Source: CADEED01 sp035502995
GTDB lineage: Bacteria > Pseudomonadota > Gammaproteobacteria > Steroidobacterales > Steroidobacteraceae
Assembly (NCBI GenBank): GCA_035502995.1
Contig: DATJTW010000006.1
Span: forward strand, 35,336 to 99,335
Direction: 5' to 3'
DNA length: 64,000 nucleotides
The position numbers were made by a program, and so were the translations under genes. Of the stretch, positions 54,880-63,998 are shown in pieces. The notes beneath the pieces were generated by a model. The model worked only from the letters and a program-made list of their open reading frames with translations. It was not told the origin of the DNA and did no database searches. Numbering within the stretch: position 1 is the first letter of the stretch; each line of letters begins with the position of its first letter.

Positions 54880-57726
54880 ATGTGGAAGGCGGCAAGAAGG
54901 GTGGCCCCGGTCATCGCGCTGGCGGCGCTGGCAGGGTGTGGCGGCGGGTCCGGCGGCAGCTCGAGCAGCTCGAGCAGCTCCGGCAGTTCGAGCAGTGGGG
55001 GAGTGGTGCCCACGGTCACGCTCACCGCGAGCGCGACGAGCATCGTGCCCGGCGGCGAGGTGACGCTGACCTGGTCGTCGCGGAACGCGACCACCTGCGT
55101 CGCCAGCGGCGGCTGGACCGGGTCGCGCGGCATCTCCGGCTCGGAGCGCGTCACCCCGACCACCGCCTCCACGTCGTACGCGCTCGAGTGCGGCACGAGC
55201 GGAACGATGGCGTCGACGAACGTCACCATCGCCGTCGCGCCGCCGGCCACCGTCGCCGTCGCCGGCCAGATCATCGTGCCCGACCTGACCCGCGTCGACA
55301 CGGACACGAACGACATCCTCCTCACGCCCGTCGCGAACAACACGTTCCAGACCGCGCAGGCGTTGCCGAACCCGGCGATCGTCGGCGGTTACGTGAACAT
55401 GGCCGGCGCCGGCGAGGATGGGCCGCTCAAGACCAGCGGCGATGCGGGCGATTTCTTCCGCGTCGACCTGCTGCGCGGACAGGTGATCGAGCTGACCGTC
55501 GCGAATCCGGCGCCGGCGACGAACGACGTGGACCTGCAGCTGTATGCGAGCAACCAGACGCTCGTCGACGCGGCGATCGGCATCGACACGACGGAGCGGC
55601 TGGTCGTGCCGGCGAACGGGACGTACTACGTGCGCGCGGTGGCGTATGCCGGCGCGTCGAACTACGTGCTGACGATCGGCCAGACCGGCACGACTGCCGT
55701 GGCGTCGGACCTCGTCCTGAGCCGCGCGTTCGTGCCCGGCGAGCTGCTCGTGAAGCCGAAGGGCATCGCCGCCGCGGGCGCCGCGTCGGCGGAGACGAAG
55801 GCGAACGGGATCGCCGGGAAGTTCGGCCTGCATCCGCGGCCGAGTGCGCCGCAGATGCACGTGTTGATGAAGATCGACGGCAGCACCCTGCAGGCCATGG
55901 ACGTGCAGCGCAAGCAGACGACCGGCGATGGCGCCGCCATCCGCTTCGAGAGTGAGGAGGCGCGGCTCAAGTACACGACGCTGCAGACCATCAAGTCGCT
56001 GGCGACCGCCGGTGACGTCGAGTGGGCCGAGCCCAACTGGGTCCTCACGGCATCCGCGGTGCCGAACGATCCCGGCTATCCGCGGCAGCGTTGGCACTAC
56101 GAGATGATCCACCTGCCGGCCGCGTGGGACACGACGACCGGCAGCGCGAACGTCGTTGCGGCCGTCGTGGACTCCGGCGTGCGCCGCCATGCCGATCTCG
56201 TCGACCACATGGATCCCGGCTACGACTTCGTCAGCGGCGCGGGCGCGGGTGACGGCAATGGCGACGACAACGACCCGAGCGATCCGGGTTCACCGTCGCA
56301 GGGCACGCTCGTCTTTCACGGCACTCATGTCGCCGGCACGATCGGCGCGACCAGCAACAACGGCCAGGGCGTCGCCGGCGTGGCCTGGAACGTCCGTCTC
56401 CTGCCGGTGCGGGTGCTCGGCATCGAGGGCGGATCCGGCGAGGACATCGCGCAGGGCATCCTCTTTGCCGCCGGCCTGCCGAATCGCGCGGGCGTGCTGC
56501 CGGTCCGCAAGGCGGATGTGATCAACCTCAGCCTAGGCGGCCCCGGCGGGTGTTCGCAGGCGTTCCGCGACGTGTTCGCGCGCGTGCGGGCGGCGGGCGT
56601 GATCGTGATCGCCGCGGCCGGCAATGAGAATGCGGCGGCGGCCAGCTTTCCGGCGAGTTGTCCCGGCGTGGTCGCGGTGTCGTCGGTCGGCGTGCACCGC
56701 AGCAAGGCGCCGTACTCGAACTACGGCACCGACGTCGACGTGGCTGCGCCCGGCGGCGATCGCAGCCGCGACCTGAACGGCGACGGTTTCGCCGACGGCG
56801 TGTACAGCACGTACTCGTCGTTCAACGGAACCAACTACCTTTCGACGTTCACCGACTTGCAGGGCACGTCGATGGCCGCGCCGCACGTCGCAGGCGTCGT
56901 CGCGCTGATGAAGAGCGTGAACTCGGCGCTGACGCCGGCGCAGTTCGACAGCCTGCTGGCGAGTGGCGCGCTCACCGACGACATCGGGCCGCCCGGAGCG
57001 GACGTGCTCGGCATCGGCCTGATCAACGCCGCGAAGGCGGTGCAGGCGGCATCCGGAACACCGCCGACGGCGCCGGCGCGACTGACCGCGACGCCCGCGT
57101 CGCTCAACTTCGGAAATGCCGTGACGAGCAGCGACGTGGTCGTCGCCAGTGCCGGCAATGGCACGGTGTCGGTCACGAGCACCGCCGTCTCCGCGCCGTG
57201 GATCAGCGTCGTCGGCCCCGCCGGGGCCGGGGCGCTCGGTTCCTACCGCATCCAGATCAATCGCACCGGCCTCGCCGCCGGCACGTACAACGGCTGGGTC
57301 GAGTTCCGCGGCAGCGTGGGCGCGGCCGTGCGTGTGACGCTGATCATGCAGGTGACCACCGTCGCATCCGTCGCCGACGCCGGGCAGCACTACGTGCTTC
57401 TGATCGATCCGGCCACCGGCGACACCAAGTACCAGCAGAACGTGAATGCGCGCGGCTCGCCGACCGCCTTCCGGTTCACCGGCGTCGCGCCCGGCACCTA
57501 CCTGCTGAGCGCCGGAACCGACCTCAACGACGACACTTATATATGTGACGACGGCGAGGCCTGCGCGGAGTACCCAGAATTCGGCGAGGCGCAGCCGTTG
57601 GTGATCGACCGCGAGCGCAGCGGGCTCACGCTGACGACCGGATTCCGCGTGTACTCCAACACCACGACCACCGCGGCCGGCGCGCCGCGCGCCGAACCGG
57701 TGCGCGCGTTCAGGAGACTGCGATGA
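54880..57726 (+). CDS. lipoprotein subtilisin-like serine protease
   Basis: The 948-residue precursor begins MWKAARRVAPVIALAALAGCGGG (lipobox ALAGC) followed by a Ser-rich linker. An Ig-like and pre-peptidase region (about 45-275) precedes the S8 domain: VVDSGVRR (Asp431), FHGTHVAGTIGA (His480) and GTSMAAPHVAG (Ser664), a complete triad. The C-terminus has beta domains. ATG 54880 is preferred over ATG 54874 because GGGGAG (54868-54873) gives six-base spacing only to it. It contains a long AT palindrome near 57534 and overlaps the next gene by ATGA. Confidence 0.93.
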   Translation: MWKAARRVAPVIALAALAGCGGGSGGSSSSSSSSGSSSSGGVVPTVTLTASATSIVPGGEVTLTWSSRNATTCVASGGWTGSRGISGSERVTPTTASTSYALECGTSGTMASTNVTIAVAPPATVAVAGQIIVPDLTRVDTDTNDILLTPVANNTFQTAQALPNPAIVGGYVNMAGAGEDGPLKTSGDAGDFFRVDLLRGQVIELTVANPAPATNDVDLQLYASNQTLVDAAIGIDTTERLVVPANGTYYVRAVAYAGASNYVLTIGQTGTTAVASDLVLSRAFVPGELLVKPKGIAAAGAASAETKANGIAGKFGLHPRPSAPQMHVLMKIDGSTLQAMDVQRKQTTGDGAAIRFESEEARLKYTTLQTIKSLATAGDVEWAEPNWVLTASAVPNDPGYPRQRWHYEMIHLPAAWDTTTGSANVVAAVVDSGVRRHADLVDHMDPGYDFVSGAGAGDGNGDDNDPSDPGSPSQGTLVFHGTHVAGTIGATSNNGQGVAGVAWNVRLLPVRVLGIEGGSGEDIAQGILFAAGLPNRAGVLPVRKADVINLSLGGPGGCSQAFRDVFARVRAAGVIVIAAAGNENAAAASFPASCPGVVAVSSVGVHRSKAPYSNYGTDVDVAAPGGDRSRDLNGDGFADGVYSTYSSFNGTNYLSTFTDLQGTSMAAPHVAGVVALMKSVNSALTPAQFDSLLASGALTDDIGPPGADVLGIGLINAAKAVQAASGTPPTAPARLTATPASLNFGNAVTSSDVVVASAGNGTVSVTSTAVSAPWISVVGPAGAGALGSYRIQINRTGLAAGTYNGWVEFRGSVGAAVRVTLIMQVTTVASVADAGQHYVLLIDPATGDTKYQQNVNARGSPTAFRFTGVAPGTYLLSAGTDLNDDTYICDDGEACAEYPEFGEAQPLVIDRERSGLTLTTGFRVYSNTTTTAAGAPRAEPVRAFRRLR

Positions 57727-58052
57727 GGACGCTGGGCCGGGTCGCCGAGTTCGCGCCGCTGCTGATGATCCTGTCCGGTTGCCATCCCGACGTGCCGGCG
57801 AAGCCTGCGCGGGTAGTGAGCCCGGACCAGAGCGTGCAGCGGATCATCGGGACCATGCACCTGTTGTGGATCGAAGGCGGGTGCTGGGTGATCGAGACGA
57901 ATACCGGGCGGATCCAGCCGTTGGGGTTGCCGGAGGAGTTCAAGCTCGAGGGGCTGGTGGTGCGGGCGACCGTGCGGGAGGCCAGGAATGTGATGACGGC
58001 GTGCCAGGTGGGGGCGTTGCGGCAAGTAGAGAGCATGGAGAAGTTGCGGTAA
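57723..58052 (+). CDS. small lipoprotein coupled to the subtilase
   Basis: The 109-residue protein has a lipobox (PLLMILSGC) and a mature part with IEGGCWVIETNTGRIQPLGLPEEFKLEGLVVRATVREARN, all beta-like with two Cys. No family recognised. The ATGA overlap with the protease and shared envelope location suggest that it is a chaperone, substrate or inhibitor, but this is unproven. Confidence 0.7.
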   Translation: MRTLGRVAEFAPLLMILSGCHPDVPAKPARVVSPDQSVQRIIGTMHLLWIEGGCWVIETNTGRIQPLGLPEEFKLEGLVVRATVREARNVMTACQVGALRQVESMEKLR

Positions 58053-58076
58053 GAGCCGCGCGATCTGAATAAGACC

Positions 58077-58113
58077 CGGACCGGAGCAGGTCGACGACAC
58101 TTGCTCCGGTCCG
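58077..58113. terminator. inverted repeat, probable bidirectional terminator
   Basis: CGGACCGGAGCA (58077-58088) and TGCTCCGGTCCG (58102-58113) are exact inverted repeats around 13 bases. It lies between two converging genes. No T-run follows. Confidence 0.6.
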
Positions 58114-58117
58114 CTCG

Positions 58118-58837
58118 TCAGAACCGATACTCGTATCCGAGCGCCGCGAATTCCGCCTCGTCGCCATCGAGTCCTTTGCCCAAGGTGAGATAGATCGCGT
58201 CGCCATTCCAACGACGGTACATGGCCACGAAGTCCGCGCTGGTCGAGCTGTCTGCACCGGATTGGGCTCTATGGACGGCGTCGATACCGTAGTAGAACTG
58301 CCGGCATTGCGAGCGAATTCCGAAAGAGGTCACGAACGCCTCGTCACCTTCGCCGGCCAATGGCTCGTTCAGCTGCAGCGCCGTGACGCTGACGTCAAAG
58401 GTCAGCAGCGTCGGACCGAACAAGGCGCGCACCCGCGCGTACCTGTCTGTCTCGCTTCGCAATGCTCGTGGTGCGGTGCCCGCAACTTCGCCGTACTCGA
58501 TCGACGCGTAAGTCAGGTGGGGTATGCGCCGCGTTCCTTTCGTGACGCTGATCGTCGTATCGCCAAAGTCGGTGACGCTTCCGGCGTCCGTCTCCTTTCG
58601 CAATTCGCTGCCGCGGATCGAAAATTCCAGGTAGCTGGGCAGCGACATTCGTACTTCGAGCGTCTTCGCATCCAGGTTGGTGTCGGTCTCGCGGTCGCGT
58701 TGCCAGTCGAAGCCGCCATAAGCAAACCAGCTGGCAGTGGGATCCCGGGATTCGAAACGATAGTGCTGCGCATGGGCACTGGCGCAGTGCAGTGCGATTA
58801 CGACGAACAACGTCAGTTTGCCGAGGCTGCGTGACAT
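58118..58837 (-). CDS. predicted outer-membrane beta-barrel protein
   Basis: The 239-residue precursor has a signal peptide (LTLFVVIALHCASAHAQ), alternating polar/hydrophobic strands through its length, and ends ALGYEYRF, with the terminal Phe and aromatic spacing of outer-membrane proteins. I recognise no family. It is divergent from the TPR-CHAT gene across 149 bases. Confidence 0.65.
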   Translation of the reverse strand: MSRSLGKLTLFVVIALHCASAHAQHYRFESRDPTASWFAYGGFDWQRDRETDTNLDAKTLEVRMSLPSYLEFSIRGSELRKETDAGSVTDFGDTTISVTKGTRRIPHLTYASIEYGEVAGTAPRALRSETDRYARVRALFGPTLLTFDVSVTALQLNEPLAGEGDEAFVTSFGIRSQCRQFYYGIDAVHRAQSGADSSTSADFVAMYRRWNGDAIYLTLGKGLDGDEAEFAALGYEYRF

Positions 58838-58986
58838 GGACCGTGACCTTCTGGTTGTTGGGCGCCACCGGCGTCCCGATGTTCAGAGGCTAACTTTTGC
58901 TGTTAGGGCCATTCTCGTTCGATCGCGGCTGTGATATTTGTTGGGCCGGCGACATAACAAGAAGACCTGCGCGCCATAGTACAGGC

Positions 58987-61900
58987 ATGAGTCTATCCAT
59001 TCGAAAAAACTTTTCGGTACACCGCGTCCTCGCTTCGGTGATCGCCTATCTTCTGTGCGGCTGTGCGGGACCTGAACATGAGACGCGTCGCACCATTCTT
59101 GATGCAGCGGGCACGATAACGGGCAGATTCGATGCATCGCACCCGATTGATGTGCGAGACGGAGAATGGCTGCAGTTGGTTCTGGAGCAGCGAGGACTCG
59201 ACCTTGAGTTGCATCTCTTTGATGCGCGAAAAGCCGAGGTCGGTGTGTTCGAGTCATTCACCGGACGATTTGGTGAAGACCGAGGCCTGATCAAAATCGT
59301 CCGCGGCGGCCGGTATGTGGTTCGGGTAGTTGCACCCCGGTTTCCCAAAGTGTCCGGCACATACCGGCTCAAGGCCGAAGGCCTTGCCCGTCCCGCCGTG
59401 GCCGACCAGCTTTTTGCCGAAGCATCCAGCGCGAATGTAGCGGTTTCGAGGCGTACAGATTTGTTCTTGAGGGCGGGCGAAGAATTCCGCAGAGCGTCCA
59501 GATTCCGCGAAGAAGGCCTGGCATATCTCGCGGCGCTCTACATCACGAACGAGACCGCATCGGATGCTCACCTGGCAGTTCGCTATGGAGAACGCAGTAC
59601 CTCCACCCTTCGAGCTGCCCACGATCCGCTGTTGCTGGCGTCGACACTGAATTTTTTCGCTGTCGCGCTTGGTGAAGCGCAGGAGTCCGGCCGGATGATC
59701 GCAGCGCTTGCAGAAGCACGCAGCATCAATCAGGCAGAAGGTTCTGAGGTGGGTCTCGCCGAGGGAGAGTTGTTTGAGGCGGTCCTCCGATACGACGGCA
59801 AGGATTCGCCGGCGCTGCTTGCAACGCTCGAACGAGTGCGGAACAAGTGCGACTCGCTGGGCGAAATCTCATGCGCCGCACTCGCCGCGTCCGCGGAAGC
59901 CATCTTGGTCAGGGACAGGGGCCACTACAGCGACTACAAGATTGCCCTCGATCTCTTGCGGGGAGCGCTCCGGGACCTGGACCCGACAACTGACTCGGTC
60001 GCGTATTCCCAAGTTAGCGACAATCTCGCGTTCACGCTAAGGATGACCGGGGATTTCGACAGCGCGATCGAATTTCACCATCGAGCACTCGAAGCGTACA
60101 CGCACTTCGGTGAGTGCAGTGGCAAGTCACGCTCACTCTATGGGCTAGGGCTCTCGCTGCTCGGCATCGGCGAGTCCGAGCGGGCCATGAACTACTACCG
60201 GCAGGCATTAGAGCGCGTTTGCTCAGGCGCAAGTGCCGATCAAGCGATTGCGGTCGCAGCAAGCAACGATCTTTCTATCCGCTCGCTTTGCGAACTCACG
60301 GCAAGGCCCGTCCGGCGCGACGATGCCGACAAGAACATCGCAATGTGGGCAGACTGGGACCTCGGCAATCACGCGCGCGCACAAGGCGATGCTTCAACTG
60401 CGCTGCGCTGCCACGAACTCGCAGTCAACTTTGCGAATTTAGACAAATATCGTTTGGGAGTGGGCCTGGAGGTTGTGAGAGACCTTTTGGACCTCAAGCG
60501 ACGAAAGGAAGCTCGCGATCTCTACATGACCCTCAGTCCAAGCAGAGAATCCGCGGGCGCTTGGTACCAGGCGTACGACAAAGAAGTCAAAGGTCAGCTC
60601 GAGCGCGCCGATCGTAGCTATGAAGCTGCGTACTCAACGTTCGCCACTGCAGCCAAAGACCATGAGGCGGGGTGCAACTACGAAGGAGCATTCTCCGCTG
60701 AAGTGGCTCGTGCTTCGCTTGCTTGGGAGCAGCGCGACCGACGTGCGGACCGATTCTTTTCAGAGGCCGATTCAGCTCTCGAGAGAGTTCGCTTGCTGAG
60801 TCTAGATCCTACGTTCAGCGCAAGCCTCTTCGAGTCAGGTCGGCAAATGTACGAGTCTTGGATCGAAATTGCCCTCTCGAATACTAAACACGCGGCTTCG
60901 GATGCCGCCGCCATCGAATCTCTGGTGATCAGCGAACGAAGCAGGAGTCGACTGTTGTCTCAGCTATCGACCACCTACCGCGTCGGTTACGAAGAAAAGC
61001 CGGCGCGATTGCAAGATGCTGCTGCAAGACAATCCACGCCGAAATGTGAGGCCTTGTCGAGAAATGCGACTGCGTCTGAGTTGTCTCTGAGTGCATCTTT
61101 AGGGCCTCGAAGCCAATTGTTCGACGCCGGCTCACGGCGGATTGTTATGGAGAAGATCCGTCAGTTGCAGAGGGCACTCGCTGGTGACACTGCCATTGTC
61201 GAATATTTCCTGGGCGAGAAGCGCAGCCACGCTTGGATCATCCGGCAAGAGTCGATTCGACGAGTGGATCTTTCTCCTTCAGGGGAAATCGATCGAGTGG
61301 TCGCTGAAGTCAGAGATGTCTTGGAGAGCGGTCAGCGGCCACAGGAGATGAAGGAGCATCTACGGCGCGCCTATGAACTGATCGTTGCGCCGGTAGTGCC
61401 TGATTCGGATGCAAAGAGGCTCCTGTTCATTCCTGACGGATCGCTCGTCGAACTACCCTTCGCTGCATTGTGGGACGGCAAGCGGTATCTGGTGCAGCGC
61501 GCGAGCACGGCTACGTTGCCGTCACTCTTTTTCGCTGCGACGCAAATGGCCAGCCGAGACGTGGGCGCACCTGCGGGGTCGGCGATGCTGGTTGGAGACC
61601 CGGTCTACGATCGGGAGGACGCGCGCGATCGATGCGGAGGAGCCGACTCTCGCGCCGTCGGATACCTGAAAGTGATGAGCAGACTCCCGAAATCCGCCCG
61701 GGAGATTGATGACATCGCAGCTGTTTTCCGCGCTCGCAGACTCAGTCCCAAAGTTCTCGTGGGCTGCGATGCGAATCGGGACAGCGTGCTGAGATCCACC
61801 GGCTCCCCAGGGTTTCAGTTCGTTCACTTTGCAACCCACGCAACTGCTGACACGGTGGTTCCGCAGCGCTCCGCCATTCACTTGAGCGCATTCTCGAAAC

Positions 61901-62277
61901 TCGGCCCACTCGATCCCAGCACGGTGACGGCGAGTGATTTTCTTGCGAGAACTCTGCCAGCTGAACTCGTCGTATTGAGTGGCTGTACGACGGCGGGCGG
62001 AAAGCGTTTCGGCGGAGAAGGTGCGCTTGGCCTGTCCTTCTCCCTGTTGGTCGGAGGAAGTCGAAACGTGCTTTCGACGTTGTGGCCGGTCGCAGATTCA
62101 GGGAGCGCGTCGATCATGCCCATCATTTACGGGGCGATGATCAACGGCGGGAAGGCCCCGGACGCCGCACTTCAAGACGCGCAGATCGAAATGCTATCGC
62201 GAGAAATCTGGAGAAGCCCAGCGCATTGGGCGGCATACACGTTGATAGGAAGCGAAGTACGAGGAAGAACAAGATGA
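58987..62277 (+). CDS. exported TPR-CHAT domain protein, second copy
   Basis: The 1096-residue precursor has a hydrophobic leader ending in a Cys-rich site (ASVIAYLLCGCAG), possibly a lipoprotein signal. It has an N-terminal beta domain (FDASHPIDVRDGEWLQLVLEQRG), TPR repeats (GDFDSAIEFHHRALEAY; GESERAMNYYRQALERV), and a CHAT domain with FVHFATHATAD (His951) and VVLSGCTTAGG (Cys1000). It shares layout and active-site motifs with the 13601 protein but is much diverged, and base composition is less GC-rich. It overlaps the following lipoprotein by ATGA. Confidence 0.9.
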   Translation: MSLSIRKNFSVHRVLASVIAYLLCGCAGPEHETRRTILDAAGTITGRFDASHPIDVRDGEWLQLVLEQRGLDLELHLFDARKAEVGVFESFTGRFGEDRGLIKIVRGGRYVVRVVAPRFPKVSGTYRLKAEGLARPAVADQLFAEASSANVAVSRRTDLFLRAGEEFRRASRFREEGLAYLAALYITNETASDAHLAVRYGERSTSTLRAAHDPLLLASTLNFFAVALGEAQESGRMIAALAEARSINQAEGSEVGLAEGELFEAVLRYDGKDSPALLATLERVRNKCDSLGEISCAALAASAEAILVRDRGHYSDYKIALDLLRGALRDLDPTTDSVAYSQVSDNLAFTLRMTGDFDSAIEFHHRALEAYTHFGECSGKSRSLYGLGLSLLGIGESERAMNYYRQALERVCSGASADQAIAVAASNDLSIRSLCELTARPVRRDDADKNIAMWADWDLGNHARAQGDASTALRCHELAVNFANLDKYRLGVGLEVVRDLLDLKRRKEARDLYMTLSPSRESAGAWYQAYDKEVKGQLERADRSYEAAYSTFATAAKDHEAGCNYEGAFSAEVARASLAWEQRDRRADRFFSEADSALERVRLLSLDPTFSASLFESGRQMYESWIEIALSNTKHAASDAAAIESLVISERSRSRLLSQLSTTYRVGYEEKPARLQDAAARQSTPKCEALSRNATASELSLSASLGPRSQLFDAGSRRIVMEKIRQLQRALAGDTAIVEYFLGEKRSHAWIIRQESIRRVDLSPSGEIDRVVAEVRDVLESGQRPQEMKEHLRRAYELIVAPVVPDSDAKRLLFIPDGSLVELPFAALWDGKRYLVQRASTATLPSLFFAATQMASRDVGAPAGSAMLVGDPVYDREDARDRCGGADSRAVGYLKVMSRLPKSAREIDDIAAVFRARRLSPKVLVGCDANRDSVLRSTGSPGFQFVHFATHATADTVVPQRSAIHLSAFSKLGPLDPSTVTASDFLARTLPAELVVLSGCTTAGGKRFGGEGALGLSFSLLVGGSRNVLSTLWPVADSGSASIMPIIYGAMINGGKAPDAALQDAQIEMLSREIWRSPAHWAAYTLIGSEVRGRTR

Positions 62278-62930
62278 AAACGGCCTGGTTGAAAAAACTC
62301 GTAGCGACAATTGCTTCGACCTTAGTCGCGGCCTGCGGGGCTCTAGACCTGAGAGAACAAGACGCAACTGAAAGGATTCGAATGCACGCCGGTTCCAGCT
62401 GGATCCTCGACAAAGACGAGAGGCTGATGACGGCTCTCAAGGAGACTGAAATCGAAGTGATGCGGCAGTACTTCGTGGGAAAGGAGATTTCTCTCGGGGC
62501 CGAGGGACTCAAGTTCAAAGAACCGCTTGGCGGCGTGAGCCTGATACCGATCAACCAAGGATTGACGTGCGGCCCACCCGAATCACTGGATCGCCGCAAA
62601 TGCCGAGACACGGACTATTTCAATCTACCCGATCCCCCTGATGACACCGTTCTTGGCAAATGCGCTCAACTGGTCCCAAAGCGCACGAAGTCGTACATCA
62701 ATCTAATGGGTCCAATGAAACACAACGGGCGGGATTTTTGCGTCTATGTGGGAGTTCACGAAGGAGTGGCAAAAGGGAATCCGTCGCCACATGAAACGAA
62801 CATAGATAACGACGAGCTTTACGTCACGGTTCGTGACGTGGCACGCCTGGGAGAGCAGGGAGGAGAGGGCGGTGCCGGCGGACTGGCCGGCGGGCCAAGG
62901 GTCAATTCTCGTCCTCTCCAACGCGACTGA
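62274..62930 (+). CDS. lipoprotein of unknown function in the CHAT-trypsin operon
   Basis: The 218-residue protein begins with a lipoprotein signal (TIASTLVAAC, Cys21). The mature part has four Cys (LTCGPPES, KCRDTDYF, GKCAQL, DFCVYVG) and ends with Gly-rich low-complexity sequence. I do not recognise a family. Its position between the CHAT and trypsin genes, with ATGA coupling and an eight-base gap, suggests that all three act together in the envelope. Confidence 0.75.
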   Translation: MKTAWLKKLVATIASTLVAACGALDLREQDATERIRMHAGSSWILDKDERLMTALKETEIEVMRQYFVGKEISLGAEGLKFKEPLGGVSLIPINQGLTCGPPESLDRRKCRDTDYFNLPDPPDDTVLGKCAQLVPKRTKSYINLMGPMKHNGRDFCVYVGVHEGVAKGNPSPHETNIDNDELYVTVRDVARLGEQGGEGGAGGLAGGPRVNSRPLQRD

Positions 62931-62938
62931 GAGCAGCC

Positions 62939-63823
62939 TTGCAGTCGAAGAGAAATCAGGTGGAAAAAAGAAAAATCAGTTCGCAGCTTCGGGCGTTGTC
63001 CAACTTGCTGCTTACTCGCCGTATGGCTCTGTCACTGATCAGCGCGGGCGTCGTCGGCGCAACGATCAACCACACAGTAGCAATACACTACGCGCCGGAA
63101 GACAGTTTTCCTTGGCAGGTTTTTGTTTATACCTCGGCGGTCGAATGCGGCGGCGTCATTGTTGCCAAAGACTGGGTGTTGACTGCCGCTCACTGCGTAG
63201 AAAACAAGACTGCCGAAGAGGTGCGCGTGGTCCTAGCTGACAAGACTCCCGCGGATGATTCGGGAATCCAGGTGGCGGAGATCATCAAGCATCCGAAATT
63301 TCCGAAGACGACGTCTGTGCGCACGTCACGGCCGTACGATGTAGCGCTACTGAATCTCGAATTCCCGCCGTTGCGGACTCTCCCGCCAATTAAATTAGTC
63401 GAGGCCGGTCACGAAGGTTTCCCGCAGGATCTTGTCGTTGCCGGTTGGGCATGCAATTCGCCAGTGACGGAAGCGCTGAATTGGCTGACCTTCCGGGTCT
63501 TCGACTGCGATGATCGACTCGTATTCACCGAGGTCAGCGAGAGCGGCCGTGACCAATGCGACGGATTGTTTGGGAAGAGGTTTTCCTGCGCAGGAGGCAG
63601 GGGATTGTTCGTCGCGGGAATCGATGAAGGAGATAGTGGTGGCGGGCTAACTACGGTGATGGAGGGAGACTCACGGCTCGTCGGAATAGCCAATATTCCC
63701 GCTGGAAAGTTAGACGGCTACGCCCGCATCGCTTGGCACTCCAATTGGATCAATGACTGTCTAAGCAATAAGAACTCGAATCAATGCAGGGTAGCGGCGC
63801 AAGTACGTGAGCCCAATGAGTGA
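62939..63823 (+). CDS. exported trypsin-like serine protease
   Basis: The 294-residue protein has an N-terminal signal/anchor region (ALSLISAGVVGATINHTVA) with basic residues before it. The S1 domain carries LTAAHC (His85), YDVALLNL (Asp134) and GDSGGGL (Ser233), a complete trypsin triad; six or more Cys probably form disulfides. Start TTG 62939 is nearest the upstream stop; GTG 62963 and ATG 63023 are alternatives. It is last in the CHAT operon and could be activated by the CHAT protein; this is inferred. Confidence 0.9.
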   Translation: MQSKRNQVEKRKISSQLRALSNLLLTRRMALSLISAGVVGATINHTVAIHYAPEDSFPWQVFVYTSAVECGGVIVAKDWVLTAAHCVENKTAEEVRVVLADKTPADDSGIQVAEIIKHPKFPKTTSVRTSRPYDVALLNLEFPPLRTLPPIKLVEAGHEGFPQDLVVAGWACNSPVTEALNWLTFRVFDCDDRLVFTEVSESGRDQCDGLFGKRFSCAGGRGLFVAGIDEGDSGGGLTTVMEGDSRLVGIANIPAGKLDGYARIAWHSNWINDCLSNKNSNQCRVAAQVREPNE

Positions 63824-63836
63824 GATTGCGCGTTCC

Positions 63837-63998
63837 TTATTCCACGCGGAGGATGAATTCGGATCGATCCGCGGCGTGACTGGTGGATTCGGGAAGTACT
63901 GAAAGTTCGTAGTCGCCTGGTTCGAGAGCCGAGCTCTTGAGGAAGACCGTGACAAACCTAAGGGAATCGGGCGAAAGATCGTCGGCGGTCCCAACGAT
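63837..63998 (-). CDS. C-terminal end of a gene entering from the right edge
   Basis: The minus-strand frame ending with TAA at 63837-63839 encodes at least 53 residues including DSLRFVTVFLKSSALEPGDYELSVLP and ending FILRVE. The PGDYELSV turn and alternating strands look like a secreted or anti-sigma-factor-type beta sandwich C-terminus. Its stop lies 13 bases from the trypsin-like stop, a normal convergent arrangement. The start is outside the window; other minus-strand frames have stops or poor composition. Confidence 0.55.
   Translation of the reverse strand: MVGTADDLSPDSLRFVTVFLKSSALEPGDYELSVLPESTSHAADRSEFILRVE

Noticed and set aside
54962..55005. CAGCTCGAG-type tandem repeat near the subtilase N-terminus
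   Set aside because: It simply encodes the Ser-rich linker after the lipobox; no sign of a separate repeat element.
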